Below are positions 18,020 to 27,891 of a DNA stretch of 64,000 bases, one piece after another (positions within the stretch are counted from its first letter, which is position 1; each line of letters opens with the position of its first letter). Origin of the DNA: an uncultured Alphaproteobacteria bacterium (lineage in GTDB: Bacteria; Pseudomonadota; Alphaproteobacteria; HIMB59; GCA-002718135); the NCBI GenBank assembly GCA_902604905.1, contig CACLAN010000003.1, forward strand, positions 1-64,000. The letters run 5' to 3'. The translations under genes and the position numbers were made by a program. The notes under the pieces were generated by a model. It searched no databases. It was not told the origin of the DNA and worked only from the letters and a program-made list of their open reading frames with translations.

Positions 18020-18417
18020 TAAAAGACCTCACACAAGATTTCACCACCAACATTATTTTTTTTTGCTTGATGATCTGACATAACTCCTTTTGGAGTTGAA
18101 AGAATAGATATTCCTAGCCCTCCATATGGTTTATTAAGCTCACTAATTTTAGAATATATTCTGATACCAGGTTTAGAGATTCTTTTTATTTTTTTAATTA
18201 CAGGGTTGCCATTATAATATTTTAATTCAATTTTAATTGAATTTACTCCCTTTCTCTCTTCGATATTTTTAAAATCTCTTATATAACCTTCATCTTTTAG
18301 AACACTTAAAACATTTATATTTAATTTTGATTTAAGACATAAAGTTGATACTTTATTTGCTTGATGAGCATTTTTAATTCTTGCTAGCATATCTGAAAGT
18401 GAATCGTTTAAAGCCAT
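18019..18417 (-). CDS. rpsH: 30S ribosomal protein S8
   Basis: This 132-aa S8 starts at ATG 18417 (MALNDSLSDML), with AAAGG 5 nt upstream. An in-frame start 33 nt further upstream overlaps rpsN and lacks family similarity. The C-terminal VMSDHQAKKNNVGGEILCEVF is typical. In E. coli S8 represses the spc operon by binding near rplE, and no such site is obvious here. Confidence 0.96.
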   Translation of the reverse strand: MALNDSLSDMLARIKNAHQANKVSTLCLKSKLNINVLSVLKDEGYIRDFKNIEERKGVNSIKIELKYYNGNPVIKKIKRISKPGIRIYSKISELNKPYGGLGISILSTPKGVMSDHQAKKNNVGGEILCEVF

Positions 18418-18427
18418 ATTAACCTTT

Positions 18428-18733
18428 CTACCAACTTGACTTAACAACACCTGGCAAATCTCCAGTCATTGAAAGCTCTCTTAGTTTAATTCTAGATAAA
18501 CCAAATTTTCTATAATTTCCTCTAGGTCTACCAGTTATTTCACATCTGTTTCTATGTCTAATAGAAGAACCATTTCTAGGAAGATCGTTTAGTTTATTTT
18601 GATAAGAAATTCTTTCTTCTAAAGAAATATTTTTATTTTTTATTTTAGCCTTAAGGCTATCTCTCTTAGATTTATATTTTTTAATTAATTTTTGTCTTAA
18701 AAGATTTTTTTGAACTGAACTAAGTTTTGCCAT
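18428..18733 (-). CDS. rpsN: 30S ribosomal protein S14
   Basis: This 101-aa, long-form S14 has no zinc-binding CxxC pairs and ends [28 protein letters not shown] is the conserved core. Only the zinc-free version is present in the window. Confidence 0.97.
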   Translation of the reverse strand: MAKLSSVQKNLLRQKLIKKYKSKRDSLKAKIKNKNISLEERISYQNKLNDLPRNGSSIRHRNRCEITGRPRGNYRKFGLSRIKLRELSMTGDLPGVVKSSW

Positions 18734-18741
18734 GTTGCTCC

Positions 18742-19293
18742 TTAATTAACCTGATTTTCTGTAAAAGGCATATTAAAACTTTTTAATAATTCTAAAGCCT
18801 CTTTATTATTTTTTGCAGTTGTACAAATAGTAATATCCATACCCCTAATTTTATCTACCTTATCAAAATTTATCTCTGGAAATATTACATGCTCCTTAAT
18901 TCCCATAGAAAAATTTCCATTCCCATCAAAACTTTTCAAATTTAGACCTCTAAAATCTCTTATTCTGGGAATTGCAATATTTACTAATCTATCGAGAAAC
19001 TCATACATAATTTTATTTCGTAGTGTTACTTTCACCCCTAAAGGCATTCCAGCCCTTATTTTAAATCCTGAGATTGCTTTTTTTGAAATTGTTTTAACTG
19101 CTTTTTGGCCTGATATAAGTGTTAAGTCTTCTAAAGCTTTATCAATTAACTTTGAGTCTTCTTTTCCTTCTCCAAGACCTATATTCAAAATAATCTTTTT
19201 TATTTTTGGAACTTCAAATATATTTTTGAGACCAAGTTTAGACTTTAATTCTTGCTTAATTTGATTGTTGTATTCTTCTAAGAGTCTACTCAT
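18742..19293 (-). CDS. rplE: 50S ribosomal protein L5
   Basis: This 183-aa L5 contacts 5S rRNA and P-site tRNA. The blocks KIVLNIGLGE-like ([11 protein letters not shown]), [11 protein letters not shown] and IRDFRGL are clear. It overlaps rplX by one base. Confidence 0.97.
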   Translation of the reverse strand: MSRLLEEYNNQIKQELKSKLGLKNIFEVPKIKKIILNIGLGEGKEDSKLIDKALEDLTLISGQKAVKTISKKAISGFKIRAGMPLGVKVTLRNKIMYEFLDRLVNIAIPRIRDFRGLNLKSFDGNGNFSMGIKEHVIFPEINFDKVDKIRGMDITICTTAKNNKEALELLKSFNMPFTENQVN

Positions 19294-19607
19294 TAGATTT
19301 CCTTACCTGTAGATTTATTAATTCTAGCTTTTTTGTTCTTATCTAATTTATAACCAATTCTTATGCCTTTTTTTAATCCGGGATCATAAAATGAAAGATT
19401 TGAGATATGTATAGGCATTTCTTTATCAATAATTCCTCCTGGTTGATTATTGTCGGGTTTTTGGTTCTTTTTAACTTTATTGATTTCTGAAACAACAGCT
19501 TTCATTTGTTTAGGCACCATCTTTATAATTTTTCCTGTTTTGCCTTTATCTTTACCTGAAAGCACTATTACTTCATCTCCCTTCTTTAACTTAAATTTTT
19601 TATTCAT
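19293..19607 (-). CDS. rplX: 50S ribosomal protein L24
   Basis: This 104-aa L24 has an N-terminal KOW motif ([19 protein letters not shown] at about 9-27). It is an early assembly protein for the 50S subunit. It overlaps rplN by one base and rplE by one base. Confidence 0.97.
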   Translation of the reverse strand: MNKKFKLKKGDEVIVLSGKDKGKTGKIIKMVPKQMKAVVSEINKVKKNQKPDNNQPGGIIDKEMPIHISNLSFYDPGLKKGIRIGYKLDKNKKARINKSTGKEI

Positions 19608-19975
19608 TAAATTACCTCAGGTGCTAAACTTATTATTTTCATAAATTTTTTACTTCTTAATTCTCTTGTTACTGGTCCAAAAATTCTTGTTGCTATTGGC
19701 TCCTCTTGTTTATCTAGAAGAACTGCAGCATTTTTATCAAATCTTATTGCAGAACCGTCAGATCTTTTAAAATCTTTTGATGTTCTTACTATTACTGCTT
19801 TGTACACATCACCTTTTTTTACTTTTGCTCTAGGTAAAGCATCTTTAATAGAAACAACAATTATATCTCCAATTGAAGCAGATCTTCTTTTAGAACCTCC
19901 TAAGACTTTTATACATTGTATAGTTCTAGCCCCTGAATTATCCGCAACAAATAGTTTTGATTGCATTTGTATCAC
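19607..19975 (-). CDS. rplN: 50S ribosomal protein L14 (GTG start)
   Basis: This L14 gives exactly the usual 122 aa when started at the GTG at 19975 ([16 protein letters not shown]). GGGAG is upstream, and the GTG overlaps the rpsQ stop as GTGA. An ATG 33 nt further upstream inside rpsQ would add residues the family does not have. An ATG further in (MQSKL) would lose the conserved first residues. Confidence 0.95.
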   Translation of the reverse strand: MIQMQSKLFVADNSGARTIQCIKVLGGSKRRSASIGDIIVVSIKDALPRAKVKKGDVYKAVIVRTSKDFKRSDGSAIRFDKNAAVLLDKQEEPIATRIFGPVTRELRSKKFMKIISLAPEVI

Positions 19976-20217
19976 AATTTTTCTCCCGTGTTTGAGACAA
20001 CTCTCCATTTTTTTAACTTTGATATAGGTTTAGACTCAATTATAGATACTGTATCCCCAACTTTAAACTCATTGTTCTCGTCATGAGCGTGGTATTTTTT
20101 TGTTTGTCTAATTATTTTTTTATACAATTTGTGTTTAATTCTTCTAGTGACGTCAACAGTAATGGTTTTGTTTGAATTTGAAGAAACTACTACACCTGAT
20201 AAAATTCTTTTAGGCAT
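19972..20217 (-). CDS. rpsQ: 30S ribosomal protein S17
   Basis: This S17 is 81 aa from ATG 20217 ([11 protein letters not shown]), with GGAGAG just upstream. An ATG 12 nt further upstream overlaps that site. The OB-fold core [16 protein letters not shown] is typical. The start overlaps the rpmC end by 8 nt. Confidence 0.95.
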   Translation of the reverse strand: MPKRILSGVVVSSNSNKTITVDVTRRIKHKLYKKIIRQTKKYHAHDENNEFKVGDTVSIIESKPISKLKKWRVVSNTGEKL

Positions 20218-20404
20218 TTTTCTCTCCATTTGTAACTGATAATTTTGTGTTTAATCTAGCAATTTGTTTTTTTGTATCTTTAATCTTAGATGTTTTTTCT
20301 AATTGACCAGAAGATTTTTGAAAATTTAAATTCATAAGTGTTTTCTTTAAATTCAATATTTCATCTTTAATTTTTTTATCATCTATATTAATCTTTTTAT
20401 TCAT
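20210..20404 (-). CDS. rpmC: 50S ribosomal protein L29
   Basis: This 64-aa helical L29 sits at the polypeptide exit tunnel. The conserved blocks are [18 protein letters not shown] and [13 protein letters not shown]. It overlaps rplP by one base and rpsQ by 8 nt. Confidence 0.94.
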   Translation of the reverse strand: MNKKINIDDKKIKDEILNLKKTLMNLNFQKSSGQLEKTSKIKDTKKQIARLNTKLSVTNGEKNA

Positions 20405-20820
20405 TAGATATTTCTTTCTACAAATTTACATTTAATAGGGAGTTTTGCAGCTGCTAAAGTCATTGCTTTTCTTGCATCATTTACATTTACACCATCAACT
20501 TCAAACATAATTCTTCCTGGTTTAACTCTACAAGCCCAGAATTCTATAGACCCTTTGCCTTTACCCATTCTCACTTCAGCTGGTTTCTTTGATACTGGAA
20601 CATCTGGAAAAATTCTAATCCACATTCTACCCGCTCTTTTTAAATATCTAGTTATTGCTTTTCTTGCAGCTTCAATTTGTCTTGAAGTAACTCTTTCTGG
20701 CTCCATAGCCTTTAAACCATAACTACCATAATTAAGGCCGTAATTACCTTTAGAATTACCATGAATTCTACCTTTAAACTGTTTTCTAAATTTAGTTTTT
20801 TTAGGTGATAACATATTCAT
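20404..20820 (-). CDS. rplP: 50S ribosomal protein L16
   Basis: This L16 is 138 aa from the first ATG. That ATG overlaps the rpsC stop as TAATG and has GGGAG 9 nt upstream. The second ATG at 20814 would give the more usual [11 protein letters not shown] start, and either is possible. The C-terminal half has [27 protein letters not shown]. It organises the A site. Confidence 0.96.
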   Translation of the reverse strand: MNMLSPKKTKFRKQFKGRIHGNSKGNYGLNYGSYGLKAMEPERVTSRQIEAARKAITRYLKRAGRMWIRIFPDVPVSKKPAEVRMGKGKGSIEFWACRVKPGRIMFEVDGVNVNDARKAMTLAAAKLPIKCKFVERNI

Positions 20821-21497
20821 TATCTAACACTCCCTTGATCAATCTGTTTTCTTTCACTTGCATATGGGTCTTTTGATAATATTTCACCTTTATTGATCCA
20901 AACTTTTATTCCACATATACCATAGGTTGTTTCTGCTTCTGCAGTTGCGTAATCTATATCACCTCTTAGTGTATGTAATGGAACACTACCTTCATGATAC
21001 TTTTCAGTTCTAGCAATTTCTGCACCACCTAATCTTCCACTACAAACAACTTTAACTCCCTTAGCACCCAATCGCATTGCTGATTGCACAGCTTTCTTCA
21101 TTGCTCTTCTAAATGATATTCTTTTTTCTAACTGTGATGCAATATTTTCTGCAACTAACCTGGCTTCTACTTCTGGCTTCCTAACCTCTTTTATATCAAG
21201 AAATACTTCAAGATTTGACATTTTTGAAAGATCATTTTTTAGTGTTTCAATATCTGCACCTTTTTTTCCAATAATAATACCAGGTCTTGAACTGTATATG
21301 GAAAGTCTCAACTTTTTGGCAGCTCTTTCAATATTTATTTTAGAGATACTTGCATTCTTTAATTTTTTTTCTACATATTTTTTGATTTTCAAATCTTGAT
21401 GCAACAACTTAGTATATTCACTTTTAGAAAACCATCTTGAGGACCAGGTTTTATTAATACCAAGTCTAATGCCGTAAGGATTTACTTTTTGTCCCAT
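20820..21497 (-). CDS. rpsC: 30S ribosomal protein S3
   Basis: This 225-aa S3 has its KH domain near 40-110 with [13 protein letters not shown], then the C-terminal domain with [16 protein letters not shown]. It forms part of the mRNA entry tunnel. The start overlaps the rplV stop by one base. Confidence 0.97.
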   Translation of the reverse strand: MGQKVNPYGIRLGINKTWSSRWFSKSEYTKLLHQDLKIKKYVEKKLKNASISKINIERAAKKLRLSIYSSRPGIIIGKKGADIETLKNDLSKMSNLEVFLDIKEVRKPEVEARLVAENIASQLEKRISFRRAMKKAVQSAMRLGAKGVKVVCSGRLGGAEIARTEKYHEGSVPLHTLRGDIDYATAEAETTYGICGIKVWINKGEILSKDPYASERKQIDQGSVR

Positions 21498-21865
21498 TAA
21501 TTCGATTCCTTTTTTATCTCTGTTCTTTCTTCAACGACGATTGTCACTTTGCTAAATGGCTTAATGATTGAAGCAGCTCTACCTTTTGCTCGAGGTCGCC
21601 ATCTTTTCATTCTTAAGCTTTTGCCTACAAAAGCTTCTTTAACAAAAAGTTTGTCTATATCTAATTGCTTATTGTTTTCTGCATTTGCAACAGCAGCATT
21701 AAGTACTTTTAAAATTGTTCCAGATACTCTTTTGGAAGAAAATTTTAATTGATTTATTGCAGAACTAACCTTCATATTTACAATACTATTAACTAAAATG
21801 GATAGTTTAGTAGGGCTTATTCTAACCATATTATCTTTAGCAATAGCTGTTAGATTTTCGTTCAT
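21497..21865 (-). CDS. rplV: 50S ribosomal protein L22
   Basis: This 122-aa L22 has the conserved hairpin RGRA-type sequence ([12 protein letters not shown]) that reaches into the exit tunnel. Its start overlaps rpsS as ATGA (4 nt). The C-terminal [13 protein letters not shown] tail is longer than in E. coli (110 aa). Confidence 0.96.
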   Translation of the reverse strand: MNENLTAIAKDNMVRISPTKLSILVNSIVNMKVSSAINQLKFSSKRVSGTILKVLNAAVANAENNKQLDIDKLFVKEAFVGKSLRMKRWRPRAKGRAASIIKPFSKVTIVVEERTEIKKESN

Positions 21866-22143
21866 TTCTGTTCCGCTTTCTTATCTGCAGCTGTGTGGCC
21901 TTTAAACGATCTCGTGGGAGAAAATTCGCCTAATTTGTGACCAACCATTTGTTCATTAATTGTTACTGGTACAAACTTTTGCCCATTATAAACACCAAAA
22001 GTTAGTCCAACAAACTGAGGAAGAATAGTTGATCTTCTTGACCAAGTTTTTAAAACCTCTTTTCTTCCAGATTGAGAGAGCTTTTCAGCTTTCTTAATAA
22101 GCGTGATATCTACAAAAGGTCCTTTCCAAACTGATCTTGTCAT
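21862..22143 (-). CDS. rpsS: 30S ribosomal protein S19
   Basis: This 93-aa S19 has the conserved start [12 protein letters not shown] and [15 protein letters not shown]. It binds 16S rRNA with S13. It overlaps the rplB stop by one base. Confidence 0.97.
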   Translation of the reverse strand: MTRSVWKGPFVDITLIKKAEKLSQSGRKEVLKTWSRRSTILPQFVGLTFGVYNGQKFVPVTINEQMVGHKLGEFSPTRSFKGHTAADKKAEQK

Positions 22144-22964
22144 TATTTTTTCTTCCTTCTAATTATAAATATATCCGTTTTTTTATTATTTCTCGTCTTT
22201 TTACCTTTAGTTGAAACACCCCAAGGAGTAACAGGGTCTCTACCTCCAGATGTTCTTCCTTCTCCACCTCCGTGCGGGTGGTCAACAGGATTCATTACAA
22301 CACCTCTTACTTTCGGCCTAAATCCTAAATATCTTTTTCTACCAGCCTTACCTAGTTTGATATTTTTTTGATCAGAATTTGATACTTCACCTATTGTAGC
22401 TCTGCAATTTTTATTTATATGTCTTATTTCACCTGAAATTAATTTTATTTGAACGTAAGGTAGCTCTTTAGATACAATCTGTGCAGAAGAACCGGCAGAT
22501 CTAATTAACTGACCTCCAGCTCCAGGTTTTAATTCAATATTATGAATACTTGTGCCAACGGGTATATTATTTAAAGGTAGAGAGTTTCCATTTTTAATTG
22601 CAACATTTTCACCTGAAATTATTTTTTCACCAATTTTAATATTTTTAGGAGAAATTATATAGCTATGCTCTCCATCTTCATATTTTAATAAAGATATAAA
22701 AGCTGATCTGTTTGGATCGTATTCATTTCTAATTACTTCAGCGGTTATATCGGTTTTTGATCTTTTAAAATCTATAACTCTATATTTTCTTTTTACACCA
22801 CCGCCCATTCTTCTTGAAGTAATTCTGCCTTGGTTATTTCTTCCCCCCGTAGATTTAAATTTTTTTGTTAGTGATTTATAAGGTTTTTCATTAGACAGTT
22901 CTTTTTTTGAAACAAGAATGGTACCTCTTAATCCTGGTGTTGTTGGTTTGAACTTTAATAGCAT
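22143..22964 (-). CDS. rplB: 50S ribosomal protein L2
   Basis: This 273-aa L2 is needed for subunit joining and the peptidyl transferase centre. The signature [18 protein letters not shown] lies near residue 218, with the conserved histidine. The N-terminal block [20 protein letters not shown] is intact. It overlaps rplW by one base. Confidence 0.98.
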   Translation of the reverse strand: MLLKFKPTTPGLRGTILVSKKELSNEKPYKSLTKKFKSTGGRNNQGRITSRRMGGGVKRKYRVIDFKRSKTDITAEVIRNEYDPNRSAFISLLKYEDGEHSYIISPKNIKIGEKIISGENVAIKNGNSLPLNNIPVGTSIHNIELKPGAGGQLIRSAGSSAQIVSKELPYVQIKLISGEIRHINKNCRATIGEVSNSDQKNIKLGKAGRKRYLGFRPKVRGVVMNPVDHPHGGGEGRTSGGRDPVTPWGVSTKGKKTRNNKKTDIFIIRRKKK

Positions 22965-23281
22965 TATTTAATCTCCAATGATGAGTCAATCGTATTACCC
23001 TCATTTAGTGTCACTATTGCTCTTTTGGTATCTTTCCTAAAACCATATTGACCCTTAAAAGTTTTACCTTTACCCCTTAGAATTGAGGTATTTACTTTAA
23101 TTACCTTAACTTTGAATATAGCTTCAATTGCTTTTTTAATTTCAAAGGTATTTGAATTTCTAGACACAAAAAATGAATATTGGTTAAACTGTTGTAGATT
23201 CGTTGATTTTTCAGTTGTAATTGGTTTTTTTATAATTTCGTAAGCTTTATCAAGAGAAATTTGTTTAAATTTATTTTTCAT
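22964..23281 (-). CDS. rplW: 50S ribosomal protein L23
   Basis: This 105-aa L23 is the docking site for trigger factor and SRP at the tunnel exit. It shows IIKKPITTEKST and KVIKVNTSILRGKGKTFKG. The start overlaps rplD by 4 nt. Confidence 0.96.
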   Translation of the reverse strand: MKNKFKQISLDKAYEIIKKPITTEKSTNLQQFNQYSFFVSRNSNTFEIKKAIEAIFKVKVIKVNTSILRGKGKTFKGQYGFRKDTKRAIVTLNEGNTIDSSLEIK

Positions 23282-23901
23282 GAAAGCCTCTTTGTTATTT
23301 CGTTTATAGATTTTTGTTCAATAAATATTTTATCAAAAGTAATTAAATCTTTAACATTTATACCTTTTTGATTCAGTATTGATACTTTAGGTATGTTAGC
23401 AGATGCTAATTTAAAGTTTTTGTTTATTCCACTTTCAGAGTGAATAAACAAAGCAGATTTATAATCAAATTGCTTTAAATCTGAGTGCAATTCTTTTGTT
23501 TTAAAACTTTGAATTTCAAAGGAATCTATAATAACTAATTTTTCATCCATAAACTTTGTTGATAGAGCCGATTTTAAAGCTAATTTTTTTTCTTTTTTAT
23601 TTAAATTAAAAGAATGATCTCTATTTTGGGGCCCCATTGAAACAGCCCCGCCTCTAAAGTTAGGAGGTTTATTACTACCTTGCCTAGCATTACCAGTTCC
23701 TTTTTGTGAGAAAGGTTTTTTACTACGCCCACTTACTTCGGATCTAGTCTTAGTTTTGTGTGAGCCTTGTCTTGACTTTGCATTTTGATACCTAATGTAC
23801 TGATGAATCAAATCAGGAAAAGTTTTTACTCCAAAAATGTTTGAATCTAGATTTATATCTCCTACAGTTTTATTTTTTAAATTAAAAATTGATAGTTTCA
23901 T
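23278..23901 (-). CDS. rplD: 50S ribosomal protein L4
   Basis: This 207-aa L4 has its long tunnel loop with SGRSKKPFSQKGTGNARQGS near residue 53. In E. coli L4 represses the S10 operon through a leader hairpin, and no leader space exists here because rpsJ follows fusA directly. It overlaps rplC by 4 nt. Confidence 0.97.
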   Translation of the reverse strand: MKLSIFNLKNKTVGDINLDSNIFGVKTFPDLIHQYIRYQNAKSRQGSHKTKTRSEVSGRSKKPFSQKGTGNARQGSNKPPNFRGGAVSMGPQNRDHSFNLNKKEKKLALKSALSTKFMDEKLVIIDSFEIQSFKTKELHSDLKQFDYKSALFIHSESGINKNFKLASANIPKVSILNQKGINVKDLITFDKIFIEQKSINEITKRLS

Positions 23902-24545
23902 TTTGATTTTTTTACTGAGTCTTTTAGATAGACAATTGAGTTTTTTTTACCTGGAACTGACCCTTTAACCATTAAAAGATTTTTTTCTATATCAACCTCT
24001 ATAACCTTTAGGTTTTGTTTGGTTACTTTTTTATTTCCCATTCTACCAGCCATTTTCTTGCCTTTAAAAACTCTGCCTGGATCTTGATTTTGACCAGTTG
24101 ATCCATGAGATCTATGTGAAATAGACACACCATGTGATGCTCTAAGTCCACCAAAATTATGTCTTTTCATTACACCTGCAAAACCCTTACCTATTGAAAT
24201 ACTGCTTGCATCAACAAATTGATCTACTTTGAAGTGATTTACATCGAGCTTAGTTCCAACTTCCAAAATATTGTCGTTATCAACTCTAAATTCTTTGATA
24301 ATTTTTTTAGGTTTAATATTAATTGATGAGAAAATTTTTCTTTGAGGTTTATTTATAAGTGAAATATCTTTCTCAGTATCAACTGAAGCGAGTTGAACGG
24401 CATTGTATCCATCTTTATCTGAAGTTTTAACACTAGCTACAATACATTCATCAACTTTTAAAACGGTAACATGAGTACTCTTACCGTTATCTTGGTAGAA
24501 TGAACTATTACCTATTTTAGTAGCTATTAAACCTGATCTAAGCAT
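23898..24545 (-). CDS. rplC: 50S ribosomal protein L3
   Basis: This 215-aa L3 starts MLRSGLIATKIGNSSFY. Its core contains GFAGVMKRHNFGGLRASHG and RMGNKKVTKQN. Its loop reaches the peptidyl transferase centre. The gap to rpsJ is one base. Confidence 0.97.
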   Translation of the reverse strand: MLRSGLIATKIGNSSFYQDNGKSTHVTVLKVDECIVASVKTSDKDGYNAVQLASVDTEKDISLINKPQRKIFSSINIKPKKIIKEFRVDNDNILEVGTKLDVNHFKVDQFVDASSISIGKGFAGVMKRHNFGGLRASHGVSISHRSHGSTGQNQDPGRVFKGKKMAGRMGNKKVTKQNLKVIEVDIEKNLLMVKGSVPGKKNSIVYLKDSVKKSK

Positions 24546-24546
24546 T

Positions 24547-24855
24547 TTAAATTTTTATATCCACCTCTACTCCTGCAGATAGATCAAGCTTCATTAAAGC
24601 GTCAACAGTCTGAGGTGTAGGGTCTATTATGTCTAAAAGGCGATTATGTGTTCTTATTTCTAATTGGTCTCTACTTTTTTTATCTATGTGTGGTGATTTA
24701 TTTACAGTAAATCTTTCAAATCTTGTAGGAAGTGGGATAGGGCCTTTAACTTTTGCACCAGTTCTCTTCGCAGTGTTAATTATATCTTGTGTACTTGTAT
24801 CTAATAGAGAATTATCGTAACCTCTGAGACGAATTCTAATATTTTGATTTTCCAT
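24547..24855 (-). CDS. rpsJ: 30S ribosomal protein S10 (NusE)
   Basis: This 102-aa S10 has the conserved [13 protein letters not shown] start and [19 protein letters not shown]. It serves both the 30S head and the antitermination complex with NusB. Its ATG overlaps the fusA stop as TAATG. The str and S10 operons are therefore fused with no tuf gene and no S10 leader between them. Confidence 0.97.
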   Translation of the reverse strand: MENQNIRIRLRGYDNSLLDTSTQDIINTAKRTGAKVKGPIPLPTRFERFTVNKSPHIDKKSRDQLEIRTHNRLLDIIDPTPQTVDALMKLDLSAGVEVDIKI

Positions 24856-26933
24856 TATGCTAACTTTGCCTTTACTTCCTCGGCAACATTTGAAGGAACT
24901 TCTTCGTAATGATCAAACTGCATTGTATAATTAGCTCTACCTTGAGACAAAGATCTTAGATTATTTACATAACCAAACATATTTGCTAGAGGGACCATTG
25001 CATCTACAACATTTGCGTTACCTCTAGTCGACATCTCTTGAACTTGACCCCTTCTACTGTTTAGATCTCCTATAACATCCCCCATATATTCTTCAGGGGT
25101 AACTACCTCAACTTTCATCATAGGTTCAAGCAAAACTGGTTTGGCTTTGGCGATACCTTCTCTAAAAGCAGCTCTTGAAGCAATTTCAAAAGCAAGTACA
25201 CTTGAATCTACATCATGATAAGCTCCATCATATAGAGTAGCTTTAAAGTCTATACAAGGGAATCCAGCGATAACACCAGTTTGCTGTTGAGCCATGAGAC
25301 CTTTTTCAACTCCAGGAATATGCTCTGTAGGTATATTTCCACCTTTAATTTGATTTATGAATTCATAACCACTTCCTGGTTCTCCAGGTTCAAATTTAAT
25401 TTTAACCCTTGCAAACTGACCGGCGCCGCCAGATTGCTTTTTATGAGTATAATCGACGTCGTATGAATTTGATATTGTTTCACGATATGCAACTTGAGGA
25501 GCTCCAACGTTTGCTTCTACTTTGAACTCTCTTTTCATTCTATCAACCAGAATTTCAAGATGAAGTTCACCCATACCCTTAATTATAGTTTGACCACTTT
25601 CATGGTCAGTTGTAACTCTAAAACTTGGATCCTCTTGAGCTAATCTTCCCAAAGCTTGGCCCATTTTTTCGTGATCAACCTTAGTTTTAGGTTCAACAGC
25701 GACTTCAATTACAGGATCAGGAAAATCCATTTTTTCTAAGACTATTGGATTATCAGATGAGCATAAAGTCTCACCTGTTGTAACATCTTTGAGCCCTACT
25801 AATGCAACTATATCACCTGCATTAGCTGTTTTGATTTCTTCTCTATTATTTGCATGCATTAATAACATTCTACCTATATTTTCTTTTTTTCCCGAGTTGG
25901 AATTTAAGACACTGTCTTTAGTATTTATTGAACCTGAATAAATTCTAGCAAATGTTAGACTTCCAACAAATGGGTCAGTCATTATTTTAAAAGCTAATGC
26001 GCTAAAAGGTTCGTTATCTTCACACTTTCTTGTTAATTCTTTAGTGTCGTCATCAACATCGACACCTTTTACATTTGCAACATCTGTGGGTGAAGGCATA
26101 TAGTCAATAACTGCATCTAACAAGGGTTGAACACCTTTATTTTTAAATGCTGATCCAGTTAAAACGGGAACAAATGAACCATTTAAAGTCCCTTTTCTAA
26201 TGCATAACTTGAGCTCTTCAATTGTTAGTTCGTTACCTTCTAGATAATTCTCCATTATTGAATCATCTTCCTCTACAACTTTTTCAATTAGTTTTAATCT
26301 ATACTCTTCAGATTGTTCTTTGAGATCTTCAGGTATTTCAACTATATCAAATTTAGCTCCCAAACTTTCGTCTTGCCAAACGATAGCATTGTTAGACACT
26401 AAATCAACAACACCTTTTAAATTACTTTCAATTCCAATAGGTAATTGTGTAACTAAAGGATAAGACCCCAAACGTTCTGAAATCATATCAACACACATGA
26501 AAAAATTAGCACCTGTTCTGTCTAGTTTGTTTACAAAACACATTCTAGGAACTTTGTATTTATCTGCTTGCCTCCAGACTGTTTCAGATTGAGGCTCCAC
26601 ACCCGCAACTCCATCAAAAACTGCTACAGCTCCATCTAAAACTTTTAGAGATCGTTCAACTTCAATAGTAAAATCTACATGCCCTGGTGTATCAATTATA
26701 TTTATCCTATGATCTTTCCAAAAACATGTAGTAGCGGCAGAAGTAATAGTTATACCTCTTTCTTGTTCTTGTTCCATCCAATCCATTGTTGCAGCACCAT
26801 CATGCACTTCACCAATTTTGTGAGACTTACCAGTATAGTATAAAATTCTTTCAGTAGTTGTTGTTTTACCAGCGTCAATGTGGGCCATGATACCAATATT
26901 TCTGTATTTTGATAATGGATGAGATCTATTCAT
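24855..26933 (-). CDS. fusA: Elongation factor G
   Basis: This 692-aa translocation GTPase has G1 AHIDAGKTT near residue 17, G3 DTPGHVDF near 81 and G4 NKLDR near 135. Domains II to V follow, with the domain IV block [12 protein letters not shown]. It is 6 nt after rpsG and one base into rpsJ. Confidence 0.98.
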   Translation of the reverse strand: MNRSHPLSKYRNIGIMAHIDAGKTTTTERILYYTGKSHKIGEVHDGAATMDWMEQEQERGITITSAATTCFWKDHRINIIDTPGHVDFTIEVERSLKVLDGAVAVFDGVAGVEPQSETVWRQADKYKVPRMCFVNKLDRTGANFFMCVDMISERLGSYPLVTQLPIGIESNLKGVVDLVSNNAIVWQDESLGAKFDIVEIPEDLKEQSEEYRLKLIEKVVEEDDSIMENYLEGNELTIEELKLCIRKGTLNGSFVPVLTGSAFKNKGVQPLLDAVIDYMPSPTDVANVKGVDVDDDTKELTRKCEDNEPFSALAFKIMTDPFVGSLTFARIYSGSINTKDSVLNSNSGKKENIGRMLLMHANNREEIKTANAGDIVALVGLKDVTTGETLCSSDNPIVLEKMDFPDPVIEVAVEPKTKVDHEKMGQALGRLAQEDPSFRVTTDHESGQTIIKGMGELHLEILVDRMKREFKVEANVGAPQVAYRETISNSYDVDYTHKKQSGGAGQFARVKIKFEPGEPGSGYEFINQIKGGNIPTEHIPGVEKGLMAQQQTGVIAGFPCIDFKATLYDGAYHDVDSSVLAFEIASRAAFREGIAKAKPVLLEPMMKVEVVTPEEYMGDVIGDLNSRRGQVQEMSTRGNANVVDAMVPLANMFGYVNNLRSLSQGRANYTMQFDHYEEVPSNVAEEVKAKLA

Positions 26934-26939
26934 ATTTTT

Positions 26940-27410
26940 TTACCATCTAAAATGAGAAAAAGCCCTGTTTGCATCAGCCATTTTATGAGTCTCTTCTCTT
27001 TTTTTTACAGCGTTTCCTTTATTATTAAATGCATCAATTATTTCATTTGCAACTCTTTCTTTCATAGTTTTTTCATTTCTTTTTATTGCAGATTCAACAA
27101 TCCATTTCATTGCAAGAGTTTGTGCTCTTTTTGGTCTAACTTCCATGGGTACTTGATATGTTGCTCCACCAACTCTTCTAGATCTAACCTCTAAGCTTGG
27201 TTTTACATTGTTTAATGCTTCGTGAAAAAAATCGATAGCTTCTTTATCTGTTTTTTTTGATACTAGGTCAAAGGCACCATAAACAATTTTTTCTGAAGTA
27301 GATTTTTTTCCATCAAGCATTATTCTGTTCATAAATTTAGCTAAGACCAAGTCTTTGAATTTATGATCAGGAAGTATAATTCTTTTTTCAGCTGCTCTTC
27401 TTCTAGACAT
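26940..27410 (-). CDS. rpsG: 30S ribosomal protein S7
   Basis: This 156-aa S7 initiates assembly of the 30S head. [20 protein letters not shown] and [16 protein letters not shown] are conserved. It ends [10 protein letters not shown], as in the short-form S7. It follows rpsL by 2 nt. Confidence 0.98.
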   Translation of the reverse strand: MSRRRAAEKRIILPDHKFKDLVLAKFMNRIMLDGKKSTSEKIVYGAFDLVSKKTDKEAIDFFHEALNNVKPSLEVRSRRVGGATYQVPMEVRPKRAQTLAMKWIVESAIKRNEKTMKERVANEIIDAFNNKGNAVKKREETHKMADANRAFSHFRW

Positions 27411-27412
27411 AA

Positions 27413-27784
27413 TTATTTTGGTCTTTTAGCTCCGTAAAGTGATCTTCTTTGTTTTCTTGAAGAAACCCCTTGTGTATCAAGTGTACCTCTGAGTATATGG
27501 TATCTAACTCCTGGTAGATCTTTAACTCTACCACCTCTTATCAATACTACCGAATGTTCTTGTAAATTATGACCTTCACCAGGGATATATGCAGAAACTT
27601 CTTGGCCATTAGTTAGCTTTACTCTAGCTACTTTTCTGAGAGCTGAATTTGGTTTTTTTGGAGTTGTGGTATAAACCCTTGTACAAACTCCTCTTTTTTG
27701 AGGACTTTTATCTAATGCTGGTACTTTGTTTCTCTTTTTAACAGTAGAACGACCTTTTCTAACAAGTTGATTTATTGTTGGCAT
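27413..27784 (-). CDS. rpsL: 30S ribosomal protein S12
   Basis: This 123-aa S12 of the decoding centre has the conserved [19 protein letters not shown], with the lysine equivalent to E. coli K43. [13 protein letters not shown] carries the lysine equivalent to K88. Both are wild-type for streptomycin sensitivity. It opens the str operon after a 107-nt gap. Confidence 0.98.
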   Translation of the reverse strand: MPTINQLVRKGRSTVKKRNKVPALDKSPQKRGVCTRVYTTTPKKPNSALRKVARVKLTNGQEVSAYIPGEGHNLQEHSVVLIRGGRVKDLPGVRYHILRGTLDTQGVSSRKQRRSLYGAKRPK

Positions 27785-27844
27785 TTTATCCTTTAGTTAA
27801 GTGTTTGGATTTTACTCCACGACCTTTAACAAATCGTAGGGGTC

Positions 27845-27871
27845 TTTATAAATTGATTACAATAAAGTCAA
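27845..27871 (-). promoter_or_regulatory. Candidate promoter of the rpsL (str-S10-spc) operon
   Basis: In the 107-nt gap after rpoC, TTGACT (27866-27871, preceded by C) and TATAAA (27845-27850) are 15 nt apart on minus, about 60 nt before rpsL. Downstream in the leader, CTACGA and TCGTGG can pair (one G-T) around an 11-nt loop. No U-tract terminator for rpoBC is seen. Confidence 0.45.
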
Positions 27872-27891
27872 GCAGATATACCAATAAATTG

